Shown: positions 35,010 through 46,739, counted from the first letter of the stretch. The stretch: 64,000 nucleotides of DNA from Flagellimonas myxillae (GCF_023502235.1 NZ_JAMFLY010000001.1:1798001-1862000), one strand, 5' to 3'. A program made the numbers and translations. The notes: generated from the sequence alone by a model not told the origin.

Positions 35010-35960
35010 CTAAAGCCCTTTGACGGCAGCTCTTGCAGTCTCATATTCGTGCATCATCTTCCGGACAATTTCTTTGGCGGGTAAAATTTCATGGATCAAC
35101 CCAGATACCTGTCCAATCTCCAATTCACCTTCCTTCAAATCTCCTTCGAACATCCCGCGTTTGGCCCTTGCCCGACCCAGCAATTGCACTAAATCTTCTT
35201 TGGTCGCGCCATTGGCATAAGCCTCTTGTATATCTTGGTAGAATTTATTTTTTAGCAGGCGAACGGGAGCCAGTTCCTTCAAGGTTAGGTGGGTGTCGCC
35301 TTCTTTGGCGTTCACAATATAATCTTTGAATAGGTCATGGGCAGAACCCTCTTCGCTGGCCGCAAAACGACTTCCAACCTGCACACCGTCCGCACCCAAT
35401 ACCATCGCCGCCAACATGGCGTTCCCGGATGCAATCCCTCCAGCGGCAATCAACGGAATATTTATTTGTTCACGTATTGAAGGAATGAGGACCATGGTTG
35501 TGGTTTCGTCCCTACCGTTGTGCCCCCCAGCCTCAAAGCCCTCGGCAACTATGGCATCCACCTCAGCTTCTTGGGCCTTCAACGCAAACTTTACACTACT
35601 GACCACATGTACCACCGTGATTCCCTTTTCCGTTAAAAAAGAGGTCCATGTCTTGGGGTTGCCGGCCGAAGTGAAAACTATTTTAACCCCGGATTGGACG
35701 ATGATGTCCATGATGTCCTCAATATTGGGATAGAGCATGGGCACATTAACGCCAAAAGGTTTGTTTGTGGCTTGTTGGCACTTTTTAATATGATCTTTGA
35801 GCACTTCGGGATACATACTCCCAGCTCCAAGTAGTCCCAATGCACCTGCATTGGATACGGCGGAAGCTAGCCGCCAACCGCTTGTCCATATCATTCCCCC
35901 TTGAACAATGGGATATTTGATTCCAAAAAGTTCAGTGATTTTGTTTGGGTTCATAGTCAT
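35010..35960 (-). CDS. Nitronate monooxygenase-like flavin enzyme
   Basis: TIM-barrel FMN enzyme of 316 residues in the nitronate monooxygenase / FabK-like family. Seen are [32 protein letters not shown] (about 14-45), [11 protein letters not shown] with the active-site His, [31 protein letters not shown] (FMN phosphate site) and the following AASEEG. It may detoxify nitronates or act as an enoyl-ACP reductase; sequence alone does not decide. The start ATG overlaps the mnmA stop as ATGA, so translation is coupled. Confidence 0.85.
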   Translation of the reverse strand: MTMNPNKITELFGIKYPIVQGGMIWTSGWRLASAVSNAGALGLLGAGSMYPEVLKDHIKKCQQATNKPFGVNVPMLYPNIEDIMDIIVQSGVKIVFTSAGNPKTWTSFLTEKGITVVHVVSSVKFALKAQEAEVDAIVAEGFEAGGHNGRDETTTMVLIPSIREQINIPLIAAGGIASGNAMLAAMVLGADGVQVGSRFAASEEGSAHDLFKDYIVNAKEGDTHLTLKELAPVRLLKNKFYQDIQEAYANGATKEDLVQLLGRARAKRGMFEGDLKEGELEIGQVSGLIHEILPAKEIVRKMMHEYETARAAVKGL

Positions 35961-37147
35961 GAAATAACACCAGAGCCCACAAGTTCGTCATTTATGTACC
36001 AGGCCACAAACTGCCCCTCTGTAATGGCAGATTGTTTATCCTTAAAGTCGACATAAAGACCATTATCCGTTTTGTACAAGGTTGCTTGCTGCAGGGGTTG
36101 TCGATATCGTATTCTGGCCATAACCTTCATGGATCCATCAACCTCAAGGGCCATATCACTTCGTACCCAATGCAGTTCATCATCCTTTACGAACAATGTA
36201 CTCCTATATAAACCAGGGTGGGACTTTCCCTGTCCGGTATAAATAACATTGCTCTCCACATCGGTATCAATTACAAACAAAGGCTCCTTGGTCCCGCCTA
36301 CATTCAATCCCTTGCGTTGACCAATGGTAAAGTAGTGCGCGCCTTGATGCTCCCCCACGACCTTGCCGTCATGTACCGAGTAATTGGGTTTTTCCGCTTG
36401 AAAGGCCAACTCCTCCTGTTTGTTTTCAAAGGATGGACTAGCTGTATTGAATTGCTCCGCACTATCTGGAACCTCGACAATAACTCCTTTTTTGGGTTTT
36501 AGTTTTTGCTGCAAAAAATCGGGCAAGTGCACTTTGCCCACAAAACAAAGACCTTGGGAGTCTTTTTTATCAGCTGTGATCAAATTGTTGTCTGCGGCAA
36601 TCTGCCTAACCTCCGGTTTGGTAAGTTCCCCAATCGGAAACAGGGTCTTGGCCAACTGTTCTTGGGAAAGTTGGCACAAAAAATAGGATTGGTCCTTGTT
36701 GCCGTCAACACCTGCCAAAAGTTGGTAGGTTTCAGTTCCGTCGTCATTTTGGATGGTACCCTTGCGACAATAATGCCCTGTGGCCACATAATCAGCGCCC
36801 AATTGCAAAGCTATTTTTAAGAAAACATCGAATTTGATTTCCCTATTACAAAGGACATCTGGGTTTGGAGTACGTCCCCTTTCATATTCATTGAACATGT
36901 AATCCACGATGCGTTCCTTGTACTCGGCGCTCAAATCCACCGTTTGGAAAGGAATTCCCAATTTTTCGGCAACAATCAAAGCGTCATTGCTATCCTCCAA
37001 CCACGGACATTCTTCAGAAATGGTAACCGAATCATCATGCCAATTCTTCATAAACAAGCCAATGACCTCATACCCTTGCTGTTTTAAAAGGTAGGCTGTA
37101 ACGCTCGAATCCACTCCTCCAGAAAGTCCAACTACAACTTTTTTCAT
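35957..37147 (-). CDS. mnmA: tRNA-specific 2-thiouridylase
   Basis: Thiolates U34 of Lys, Glu and Gln tRNAs. 396 residues; the family average is about 360-390, the surplus being an insertion rich in Gln and Glu near 225-255. The PP-loop is [10 protein letters not shown] (8-17), the catalytic Cys lies in [12 protein letters not shown] (about 103) and the second Cys in GLCFVGKV (about 205). The [22 protein letters not shown] block leads into the C-terminal beta-barrel domain. Promotes expression of the coupled flavin-enzyme gene. Confidence 0.96.
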   Translation of the reverse strand: MKKVVVGLSGGVDSSVTAYLLKQQGYEVIGLFMKNWHDDSVTISEECPWLEDSNDALIVAEKLGIPFQTVDLSAEYKERIVDYMFNEYERGRTPNPDVLCNREIKFDVFLKIALQLGADYVATGHYCRKGTIQNDDGTETYQLLAGVDGNKDQSYFLCQLSQEQLAKTLFPIGELTKPEVRQIAADNNLITADKKDSQGLCFVGKVHLPDFLQQKLKPKKGVIVEVPDSAEQFNTASPSFENKQEELAFQAEKPNYSVHDGKVVGEHQGAHYFTIGQRKGLNVGGTKEPLFVIDTDVESNVIYTGQGKSHPGLYRSTLFVKDDELHWVRSDMALEVDGSMKVMARIRYRQPLQQATLYKTDNGLYVDFKDKQSAITEGQFVAWYINDELVGSGVIS

Positions 37148-37166
37148 CCCATTTAATTACCAAGTG

Positions 37167-37174
37167 CAAAAATA
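37167..37174 (-). promoter_or_regulatory. Predicted -7 element of the mnmA promoter
   Basis: TATTTTTG on the minus strand followed by CACTTGG, a perfect TAnnTTTG match 20 bases before the mnmA start. No TTG stands at the -33 distance. The rest of the 486-base gap 37148-37633 is AT-rich and contains the fasciclin promoter but nothing else I recognise. Confidence 0.4.
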
Positions 37175-37500
37175 CAAAATGACAAACATTGGGAGTATGT
37201 CGTAAATCTTAAGTGTAGGTTACAGGACAATTGAATGAAATACAACAGAGTTGTTTACACCCCAAAAAATGCCTGACCGAGGCGACATTATATTCGAATT
37301 TGTTAAAATTATGATTAATTATTATCTATTATGGTTAAACAATTATGATTTTCTGTTTTTTTGAAATTTTCAACGTTTATCCAAACTCCCTGTTGAAACA
37401 CCTAAGGTGCCCCTCCATTATCAATCTGCTTTATAGCATCCGTTAATTGTAGTATACCCACTACCTTTTTAAGCTAAAATGCAAAGACATTAACCGATTA

Positions 37501-37534
37501 TTGTCAAAAAATCAAACGATGGATGATAATTTTG
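37501..37534 (+). promoter_or_regulatory. Predicted promoter of the first fasciclin lipoprotein
   Basis: TTG at 37501-37503 and TAATTTTG at 37527-37534 with a 23-base spacer fit TTG-N17-23-TAnnTTTG at the upper limit. The leader would be about 90 bases, very AT-rich with a second TTTTG run. Confidence 0.5.
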
Positions 37535-37633
37535 TTAAAGTTTTAATAAAAACCGTTAAACAATTTGATTTTAGTTTTGTTTAATTTAATATTTGTTTTG
37601 TTAAACAAAATGTATAATCAAAAAAACTACCCT

Positions 37634-39517
37634 ATGAAAGCACTAATGAACTTTTCAAAATTGTCATTACTGATTTTTGCTTTGACCTTTACTTCCTGTT
37701 TGGAAGATGATAACGGAATTACGGATCCCCCACCTGAGGAGTCACCTAACATTGTTGAGGCTGCCCAGGCCACTGCAGACTTAAGCAGCTTGGTAAGTGC
37801 TCTACAAAAAGCCGATGAAAGTGCCAATAATGATTTAATTAGTGCTTTAAGTGGTGACGGGCCTTTCACGGTCTTTGCACCTACCAACGCTGCGTTTGCA
37901 GACCTTTTGGCCCAACTGGATGGTTTTGATTCCTTGGATGACTTTAATTCCGAACAACTTCAGGATTTGCTGGCCACCATTCTTACCTATCATGTAATTT
38001 CAGGAACTGCGGCCATGTCTACCGATCTGACCGACGGACAATCCTTGACCACACTACAAGGTGCAACACTTAGTGTGTCCCTCGATGGTGGAGTCTTTAT
38101 TGGAGACGATACCGATGCCGATGCCCAAGTAACTGCTGCCGATGTGGAAACATCCAATGGTGTTGTACATATCATTAACAAGGTGTTGCTACCTCAAACT
38201 ATTCTGGATGATTTAGCGGATATTCTTCTTGTGCCTATTACGGATTTGGCGATAGGTAACGAAAATCTGGAAAATCTTGTTGCTGCTTTGGTTGCTGCTG
38301 ATGGAGATCTACCCAATGTGCTACGAGGAGCCGGACCATTTACGGTATTGGCCCCGACCGACGAAGCTTTTGAAGCCTTTTTGGATGGTGCCGCCCTGGG
38401 AGATATTCCAGTAGAGGTGTTAACCAATGTGCTATTGAACCATGTACTTAGCGGAGCCATCTACAAAGAAGATTTGGAAGGACTAGGTTCTGGATATTCG
38501 AACACCTTGGCAACTGGGGCCGGAGACCAAAATATGAGTATCTTCTTCGATGCCATGGATGGGGTTTCCTTTAATGGTGTATCCTCCGTTTCCACAGCAG
38601 ATGTAAAAGCCCTGAATGGTGTGGTACATATTGTTGATGCTGTAATCGGTTTACCCAACATTGTCGATCACGCTGTTGCCAATCCTAATCTAACCGCTTT
38701 GGTTGGCGCCCTTACAGATGGCGGAAACACAACGTTTACCGATCTATTGTCCAATGAAGAGGAAGTATTCACGGTTTTCGCACCTATTAACGCTGGCTTC
38801 GATGCGTTCATGAATCCAAATGGTAATGCACTTAATGATATTCTTTCGAATCACGTTGTAGTTGGTGCAGCGGCCTTCTCATCCGGTTTGTCAAATTCCT
38901 ATGTGAACACAGCAGCCACTTTTGATGCTGACAAGCCATTAAGCCTTTATATCAATACCGATGACGGAGTTACGCTAAACGGAATCAGCCAAGTGGCAAT
39001 TGCCGACATTGTGGCTACTAACGGGGTAATCCACGCTGTGGATATGGTTATTGACCTACCGACTGTGGTAACCTTTGCCACCGCAGACCCCAATTTCTCC
39101 ACCTTGGTTACTGCACTGACGGATTTGACGCCAAGTACTGATTTTGTTTCGGTATTATCCGATCAAGATGGAAATGGAGCTGACCCGTTCACGGTCTTTG
39201 CGCCTACCAACGCAGCCTTTGATGCTCTTGCTGCGATTCCAGAAGAAGCTGATTTGATTCCAATCCTGCAGCACCATGTGATCGCGGGAGCCAATATCCG
39301 TTCAGGAGACCTGAACGCGGATGGCGATACAGTAACCCCTGCCACGCTGGAAGGTGATACGTTTACCATTACCCTTCCTGGCACTGAAGGCAACATCGCT
39401 GATGTAACCGATGGGGCTGGAAATATGGGCATTGGCATTGATGCTGTTGATGTACAAGCCATTAATGGAGTAATCCATGTCTTGGATGCTGTTCTAGTTC
39501 CAGATACAATGAACTAA
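37634..39517 (+). CDS. Secreted lipoprotein with four fasciclin domains
   Basis: Protein of 627 residues from ATG 37634. The signal peptide has a lipobox (FTSCLEDD, Cys20), and a short proline-rich linker follows. Four FAS1 domains lie at about 38-190, 200-345, 350-485 and 490-625. Each shows the H1 box (GPFTVFAPTNAAF, GPFTVLAPTDEAF, VFTVFAPINAGF, PFTVFAPTNAAF) and the H2 end (NGVVHIINKVL, NGVVHIVDAVI, NGVIHAVDMVI, NGVIHVLDAVL). The domains are clearly diverged from one another. FAS1 proteins mediate cell-cell or matrix adhesion. It precedes a second fasciclin lipoprotein, with a terminator between. Confidence 0.93.
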   Translation: MKALMNFSKLSLLIFALTFTSCLEDDNGITDPPPEESPNIVEAAQATADLSSLVSALQKADESANNDLISALSGDGPFTVFAPTNAAFADLLAQLDGFDSLDDFNSEQLQDLLATILTYHVISGTAAMSTDLTDGQSLTTLQGATLSVSLDGGVFIGDDTDADAQVTAADVETSNGVVHIINKVLLPQTILDDLADILLVPITDLAIGNENLENLVAALVAADGDLPNVLRGAGPFTVLAPTDEAFEAFLDGAALGDIPVEVLTNVLLNHVLSGAIYKEDLEGLGSGYSNTLATGAGDQNMSIFFDAMDGVSFNGVSSVSTADVKALNGVVHIVDAVIGLPNIVDHAVANPNLTALVGALTDGGNTTFTDLLSNEEEVFTVFAPINAGFDAFMNPNGNALNDILSNHVVVGAAAFSSGLSNSYVNTAATFDADKPLSLYINTDDGVTLNGISQVAIADIVATNGVIHAVDMVIDLPTVVTFATADPNFSTLVTALTDLTPSTDFVSVLSDQDGNGADPFTVFAPTNAAFDALAAIPEEADLIPILQHHVIAGANIRSGDLNADGDTVTPATLEGDTFTITLPGTEGNIADVTDGAGNMGIGIDAVDVQAINGVIHVLDAVLVPDTMN

Positions 39518-39525
39518 ATTGAAAT

Positions 39526-39552
39526 GGGCCGGTTTCATATCCGGCCCTTTTT
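39526..39552 (+). terminator. Rho-independent terminator
   Basis: GGGCCGG / CCGGCCC 7-bp GC stem with an 8-base loop followed by five T residues, nine bases after the first fasciclin stop. It separates the two adhesin genes, so the second must have its own promoter or depend on read-through. Confidence 0.88.
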
Positions 39553-39590
39553 CATCCCACCAATTATAGAGAACATTTAACAACACTACA

Positions 39591-42557
39591 ATGAAAACAT
39601 TACTACAATCAAACAAGCCTTTCCTATGGTTGGCTCTTTTCCTGTTTACATTCGTTTCGTGCGAATTGGAAGATGACCAAGCGGTAGTTGATGACGAAAT
39701 TCCAACGAAGAATATTGTGGAAACCGCCCAGGACACTGAAGCGTTAAGTTCTTTGGTTGCTGCATTGGCCAAAGCAGATGAAAATGAAGATTCGGATTTA
39801 ATCCCCACCCTAAGCGGAACTGGCCCATTTACCGTTTTTGCACCGACCAATGACGCATTTACCGACTTGCTCAATAGTTTAGACGGATTTAATTCGTTGG
39901 ACGATTTTGATACAGACGAAGAACGTTCCCTCCTGGCAACAATCCTTCAATATCATGTTATTGCAGGAACTGCCGTAGCTTCCGGAGACCTTACCAACGG
40001 TCAGGAAGTCACAACGGTTCAAGGGGAGGATTTAAAGATAATTTTAGACGGTGGGGTTTTTATAGATGATGCCACCGAAAGCAACGCCGAAGTGGGTACC
40101 CCAGATGTATCTGCATCCAACGGCATTGTACACATTATAGATAAGGTGCTGCTTCCACAAGCCATAATTGATGCCTTAAACGAAGGAGGAACTTTGGTGG
40201 ATATCGTTGTTGCTACAGAAGCTTTATCCTTGTTGGAAGCTGCCGTAATCAAGGCCGATTTGGTGGATACCTTGAACGGGGATGGACCTTTTACGGTCTT
40301 TGCTCCTACCAACGATGCATTCGAAGCCTTGTTAATCGCATTAGGTGGTGATTATATGAGCTTGGACGATTTTGATACGCCCGAAGAAATTGAATTGTTA
40401 AAGAGTATTTTACTATATCATGTGATTCCGGCACAAGTACTTGCAGCAGACCTTACTGAAGGCGAGGTAGGCACCGCCCTTCCCGAAAATGCATTGACCA
40501 TTATTGAAGAGGATGGCAAATTTGTGATTGGGGACGCCTCCGATACCAATGCCAATATTACTGGAACGGACATTATGGCCTCCAACGGAGTTGCCCATAC
40601 CATAGATAAAGTGCTGCTTCCACAAGCCGCTATAGATTTTGTGGCTTCCCTGCAGATGAAAAATATCGTGGAGCTCGCCATCGAGACAGATGATTTGAGT
40701 TTGTTGGTGGATGCCTTGGTCCAGGCCAATGCCGGACTTGTGGAAACCCTTAGCGGGGAAGGTCCATTTACGGTATTCGCTCCTACCAACGAGGCGTTTG
40801 CTGCCCTTTTGGATGTGTTGGGTGATGACTACAACGCCCTCTCCGATTTTGACACCCAGGAAGAATTGGACCTTTTGGTCGATATTCTTACCTATCATGT
40901 TGTAGCGGGAACAGCTGCTTTCTCCACAGATTTATCTGATGGACAAATGATAGCAACAGTTTCTGAAGACGAGGTGACCATTAAATTGGACGGGGATTAC
41001 GTATTTATCAAAGATGCTTCCGAGGACAAGGCCAAGGTGATAATTCCAGATGTTTCTGCCAGTAACGGGGTGGTGCATGTAATTGATAAAGTATTGCTTC
41101 CGCAGGCGGCCATAGATTTCGTAGCTGCATTACAATTAAAGAACATTGTGGAGCTGGCCATCGAAACTGATGACTTGAGTCTATTGGTAGATGCATTGGT
41201 CCAGGCCAATGCCGGACTGGTGGAAACCCTAAGTGGGGAAGGTCCATTTACTGTATTTGCTCCTACTAACGAGGCATTTGCTGCCCTTTTGGATGTGTTG
41301 GGTGATGACTACAACGCCCTCTCCGACTTTGATACCCATGAAGAACTGGACCTTTTGGTCGACATCCTTACCTATCACGTGGTAGCGGGGACAGCTGCTT
41401 TCTCCACGGATCTATCCGATGGACAAATGATAGCAACCGTTTCGGAAGACGAAGTGACCATTAAATTAGACGGTGGATATGTGTTTATCAAGGATGCTTC
41501 GGGAGATAAGGCCAAAGTGGTCATTCCCGATGTTGAAGCCAGCAATGGAGTGGTTCATGTCATTGACAAGGTACTCCTTCCGCAAGCAGCAATTGATTTC
41601 GTGGCTTTCCTCCAATTGAAGAATATTGTGGAAATTGCCATAGAAACCGATGACTTGAGTCTATTGGTAGATGCATTGGTCCAGGCCAATGCGGGATTGG
41701 TGGAAACTCTAAGCGGCGATGGCCCCTTTACGGTTTTCGCACCCACCAATGAAGCCTTTGAGCATCTTTTGGGAGATTTAGGATTCCACGGAATTGGTGA
41801 TTTTGACACGGACGAAGAAATAGAATTGTTGATCAAGGTACTCACTTACCATGTTGTTGCTGGAACAGCAGCCTTCTCAACAGATCTTTCCGATGGTCAA
41901 CATATCGAAACCTTCCAAGGTGAAAACATAGGAATCAATATCAAGGATGGCGGCGTTCATATCGTTGATGCCACTGACACCAATGCCACCGTTGTACTGC
42001 CCGATGTGGAAGCTAGCAATGGTGTGGTCCACGTAATCAATAAGGTGCTTTTACCACAAGAGGTATTGGATATTCTAAATCCACCAGTACCCAACATTGT
42101 GGAGCTGGCTGCTTCTGTTGAGGATCTAAGTCTTTTGGTGGAAGCGATAATTCAAGCTGATGCCGGTTTGGTAGAGGTCTTGAGTGGCGACGGTCCTTTT
42201 ACCGTGTTCGCTCCTACCAATGAGGCTTTTGAAGATTTGCTTCACGCACTGGGCGACGATTATAACAGCTTAGAGGATTTTGAAGATGACGACGACATGG
42301 AACTCTTGGCCAAAATACTCACCTACCATGTAGTGTCAGGGGCAGCACTGGCTTCTGGAGATTTGTATAATCATCAGCAATTGCACACAGTTCAAGGCGA
42401 ATCCTTGTTTGCCATAATTAACCATGAGGTGTTTATCCGGGATAAAACCCATGTCGATGCAGAGGTTATTGCACCCAATAATGTGGCCAGCAACGGTATT
42501 GTGCATTTAATAGACAAGGTCTTGCTTCCCAAGAAGGTTTTGGACGAACTACACTAA
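39591..42557 (+). CDS. Secreted lipoprotein with six fasciclin domains
   Basis: Protein of 988 residues. Lipoprotein signal with Cys24 (FTFVSCELED), then six FAS1 domains at about 35-200, 202-355, 356-515, 516-675, 676-835 and 836-985. Each has the box GPFTVFAPTN(E/D)AF and an NGxxHxIxKVLLPQ-type end. Domains 3 and 4 are almost identical (I count 153 of 160 residues) and domain 5 is close, so the gene grew by internal 480-base duplications. It is probably a long surface adhesin or biofilm protein. No promoter matching TAnnTTTG is seen in the 38 bases after the upstream terminator. Confidence 0.93.
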   Translation: MKTLLQSNKPFLWLALFLFTFVSCELEDDQAVVDDEIPTKNIVETAQDTEALSSLVAALAKADENEDSDLIPTLSGTGPFTVFAPTNDAFTDLLNSLDGFNSLDDFDTDEERSLLATILQYHVIAGTAVASGDLTNGQEVTTVQGEDLKIILDGGVFIDDATESNAEVGTPDVSASNGIVHIIDKVLLPQAIIDALNEGGTLVDIVVATEALSLLEAAVIKADLVDTLNGDGPFTVFAPTNDAFEALLIALGGDYMSLDDFDTPEEIELLKSILLYHVIPAQVLAADLTEGEVGTALPENALTIIEEDGKFVIGDASDTNANITGTDIMASNGVAHTIDKVLLPQAAIDFVASLQMKNIVELAIETDDLSLLVDALVQANAGLVETLSGEGPFTVFAPTNEAFAALLDVLGDDYNALSDFDTQEELDLLVDILTYHVVAGTAAFSTDLSDGQMIATVSEDEVTIKLDGDYVFIKDASEDKAKVIIPDVSASNGVVHVIDKVLLPQAAIDFVAALQLKNIVELAIETDDLSLLVDALVQANAGLVETLSGEGPFTVFAPTNEAFAALLDVLGDDYNALSDFDTHEELDLLVDILTYHVVAGTAAFSTDLSDGQMIATVSEDEVTIKLDGGYVFIKDASGDKAKVVIPDVEASNGVVHVIDKVLLPQAAIDFVAFLQLKNIVEIAIETDDLSLLVDALVQANAGLVETLSGDGPFTVFAPTNEAFEHLLGDLGFHGIGDFDTDEEIELLIKVLTYHVVAGTAAFSTDLSDGQHIETFQGENIGINIKDGGVHIVDATDTNATVVLPDVEASNGVVHVINKVLLPQEVLDILNPPVPNIVELAASVEDLSLLVEAIIQADAGLVEVLSGDGPFTVFAPTNEAFEDLLHALGDDYNSLEDFEDDDDMELLAKILTYHVVSGAALASGDLYNHQQLHTVQGESLFAIINHEVFIRDKTHVDAEVIAPNNVASNGIVHLIDKVLLPKKVLDELH
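40656..42095 (+). repeat. 480-base internal repeats of the fasciclin gene
   Basis: Three consecutive units begin at 40656, 41136 and 41616, exactly 480 bases apart. Units 1 and 2 encode proteins differing at seven of 160 residues, while many third-codon positions differ; the start of unit 3 shares an unbroken block of more than 40 bases with unit 2 (around 41653). This pattern suggests duplication followed by drift under protein-level selection, with possible gene conversion. Confidence 0.85.
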
Positions 42558-42604
42558 AATTAAATATGGAACGCCTATAGTTTTGTAGGTCAAATATTAC
42601 AAAC

Positions 42605-42634
42605 GAACTCCCTTAATTTGCTTTAAGGGAGTTC
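42605..42634 (+). terminator. Hairpin terminator after the fasciclin genes
   Basis: GAACTCCCTTAA / TTAAGGGAGTTC, a perfect 12-bp stem with a 6-base loop, 48 bases after the stop. The tail (CTTTATCT) is only moderately T-rich, so termination may be incomplete. Confidence 0.7.
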
Positions 42635-42795
42635 CTTTATCTATAAGGGTTGACCGTTCGTCGATGACACATCAAAACAGGTCTCTTTTACCATACAAAA
42701 TACCCCCTTTTACAACTATTAATTTTTTAGGCTGGTTTTATGTGGCATCTTTGGAGTCCCAAATCTTTCCAAACTATACCTATCAATGGTGAAAG

Positions 42796-42830
42796 CTCCC
42801 CCAAAGTTCTTGGGGGAGTTTTTGTTTTTT
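42796..42830 (+). terminator. Second plus-strand terminator with no obvious gene
   Basis: CTCCCCCAA / TTGGGGGAG, a 9-bp stem with a 5-base loop followed by a T-rich tail (TTTTTG then seven T). It points in the plus direction, although the last plus-strand gene ended 239 bases earlier and already has a hairpin. On the minus strand the tail is not T-rich, so it does not serve the convergent yidC gene well. It is either a back-up terminator or the 3' end of a small RNA. Confidence 0.7.
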
Positions 42831-42839
42831 TGTGAAGGA

Positions 42840-44702
42840 TTATCTTCTTCCGGCCTTCTTTTGTTCCTCGGCCTGCTCCATCATCTCCCGCATCTTTTTC
42901 TGGAATTTGTTTTCCTTCTTTGGCTTCTTTTTGTTCTCTTGAATTTGTGCATGGATCTTGTCCTCATCCAAAATGTAGTTCTTGATGGCCAACATAATAA
43001 AAATGGTAATCAAGTTAGAGATGAAATAATATAAACTCAAACCACTTGCATAGTTGTTAAAGAAGAACAACATCATTAGTGGAGACAAATACATTATGAA
43101 CTTCATGTTGGGCATTCCAGGCTGCTGTTGCATCTGCATAGTCTGGCCTGTGGTCAAAGTCATATAGAAGAAAATTGCAATGGATGCCAAAATTGGAAAC
43201 AAACTTACGTGGTCCCCATAAAACGGAATTGAAAATGGAAGATTGAAAATAGTATCATATGACGATAAGTCTTCCGCCCATAAAAACGATTTCTGTCTCA
43301 ATGCAAAAGAAGTTGGGAAAAACATAAAGAGTGCATAGAAAATAGGCAACTGCATCAAGGCCGGGATACACCCGCTCATTGGACTCACACCTGCCTTGCC
43401 ATACAGCTTCATGGTCTCTTGCTGCTTTTTCATGGCATTGTCCTTGTACTTCTCGTTGATCTCCGTAATCTCTGGTTTCAAAACCTTCATCTTGGCCTGG
43501 GAGAGATACGATTTATAGGTAACTGGTGATAAAGCGAGTCTCACCAAAATCGTCATTACAACAATAGCAATACCAAACGGCAGGAAGGAACTTAAGAAAC
43601 TATAGAATGGAGTGAACACATATCTATTGATCCAGCCAAAAATTCCCCATCCAAAATATATGGTGTCCTCGAGTCCGTACTCATCATATTTACTTAGCAC
43701 TTCGATATCTGTTGGACCATAATACCAATTCAGATTTTCAGAAAACTCTCCTCCTTCCAAGGATAATGGAATTGTTGTCCCAAAACTCTTGGTAAACGCA
43801 ATGTCTTTGTTTTCCTCTTCCACCAAATTTACAGAACGAAGGTCTGCCGACTTAAAATTCTTTTTGGTCGCTAAAATTGATGTGAAAAAATGCTGCTTAT
43901 AAGAAATCCATTTTACGTCCTCATCCGACTCCTCGTCATCACTATTAGCTGACAAATAGTCGATTTTTCCGTCATCGAAATTGCGCATGATCTCAGTGTA
44001 TCGATTTTCATACTGTACACTTTTGTCATGGCGAATCCCTTTAAGATTCCATTCCAAATCAATGGGCCTTCCAGAATTGATTACTCCATTCAAGCCTTGC
44101 GACCGAAGGGTAAAGTCCAACAAATAATCGTTGGGCTTCATCTCATATCGGTATTCCAAAAATTTATTCTGGGAAACTTTGGCCTTCATGGAAAGCACCT
44201 GGTTATCCCCATTTGTGGACAGGGAAGGTTCAAAATATAAGTCCGATGTGTTTAAAACCCTATTGTCCGAAGAAGTGAAGTTGATGCCAAAACTGGCATT
44301 GCCGTCTTTAACCAAATACACAGGAACAGAATCATAAGTGACATAATTCTTCATCCTAGCTTCCACAATCTGCCCCCCTTTGTTGGACACCTCCAAATAG
44401 AGTACGTCGTTTTCCAATTTGGTTGTCCCCTCAGAAGTTGTGGTAAATCCAAAAGCGCCAACCGAATTTTTGTAGTCGGCCACAGCTGTCGAATCCTGTT
44501 TGTTGATGGGTTTGGGGGTCTCTATTTGGGGAACTTTGGCCTCTTCTTCCTGTTGCGCTGCCGCCTCAATTTTTTCCTGTTCCGCTTTTTGGGCTTCCAA
44601 TTCCTCAGGAGTAGGTTGATTTTGGTAAAACATAAATATGAGTATTCCAAAAATCAACACGAATCCAATAATGGAATTGATGTCCAGTTTCTTTTCTTCC
44701 AT
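42840..44702 (-). CDS. yidC: Membrane protein insertase YidC
   Basis: Inserts and folds inner-membrane proteins, alone or with SecYEG. 620 residues, Bacteroidota-type. N-terminal helix (about 9-26), large periplasmic domain (about 60-340), then the conserved five-helix core (FGIAIVVMTILVRLALSPVTYKSYLSQAKM with the hydrophilic-groove Arg, a C1 coiled-coil loop, MSGCIPALMQLPIFYALFMFF). The C-terminus is a highly basic, coiled-coil tail that can bind ribosomes. Directly downstream of pyrG; its own promoter lies at the pyrG 3' end. Confidence 0.96.
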   Translation of the reverse strand: MEEKKLDINSIIGFVLIFGILIFMFYQNQPTPEELEAQKAEQEKIEAAAQQEEEAKVPQIETPKPINKQDSTAVADYKNSVGAFGFTTTSEGTTKLENDVLYLEVSNKGGQIVEARMKNYVTYDSVPVYLVKDGNASFGINFTSSDNRVLNTSDLYFEPSLSTNGDNQVLSMKAKVSQNKFLEYRYEMKPNDYLLDFTLRSQGLNGVINSGRPIDLEWNLKGIRHDKSVQYENRYTEIMRNFDDGKIDYLSANSDDEESDEDVKWISYKQHFFTSILATKKNFKSADLRSVNLVEEENKDIAFTKSFGTTIPLSLEGGEFSENLNWYYGPTDIEVLSKYDEYGLEDTIYFGWGIFGWINRYVFTPFYSFLSSFLPFGIAIVVMTILVRLALSPVTYKSYLSQAKMKVLKPEITEINEKYKDNAMKKQQETMKLYGKAGVSPMSGCIPALMQLPIFYALFMFFPTSFALRQKSFLWAEDLSSYDTIFNLPFSIPFYGDHVSLFPILASIAIFFYMTLTTGQTMQMQQQPGMPNMKFIMYLSPLMMLFFFNNYASGLSLYYFISNLITIFIMLAIKNYILDEDKIHAQIQENKKKPKKENKFQKKMREMMEQAEEQKKAGRR

Positions 44703-44745
44703 GAAAGTTATTTAGTGAAAATCTTTATCTGCGCTTTTCCGGTCG

Positions 44746-46458
<1,713 letters not shown>

Positions 46459-46695
46459 TCATTCCCTAGGAAATTCTTTTTGAATTTTACGGATCAAGGG
46501 TTCCAGACCATTATCCTTGATATCCAAAGTGGTCTGAAGATACTCTCCCAGCTTTCCATTTGGGAATCCCTTTTGCTTGAACCACACGAGATAGGCCAAG
46601 GGCAAATCGACCAAATATCGGTCCTTGTATTTACCAAAGGGCATTTTATAATGTGCCAGTTCGAACAACTTTTCCTTGTCGGGCCTAATTTCCAT
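46459..46695 (-). CDS. DUF3820 small protein
   Basis: Protein of 78 residues. The core KMPFGKYKDRYLVDLPLAYLVWF (about 17-40) is the DUF3820 signature, which is related to a putative quorum-sensing-regulated virulence factor fold and to the exonuclease-associated FGKYKG motif. It is likely cytosolic and may bind nucleic acid, but nothing is established. 54 bases before pyrG on the same strand, so possibly first gene of the pyrG transcript. Divergent from the sugar isomerase gene, 44 bases between starts. Confidence 0.75.
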   Translation of the reverse strand: MEIRPDKEKLFELAHYKMPFGKYKDRYLVDLPLAYLVWFKQKGFPNGKLGEYLQTTLDIKDNGLEPLIRKIQKEFPRE

Positions 46696-46739
46696 ATCCG
46701 TCCCTAAAGTACTATCTTAACCTCAATAATCGACCGATC

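Noticed and set aside
38194..38460. Open frames antisense to the fasciclin genes (also 37627-37887, 39163-39462, 40019-40312, 41555-41845)
   Set aside because: They mirror the repeated GPFTVFAPTN coding sequence on the opposite strand and recur at every domain, so they are by-products of codon composition.
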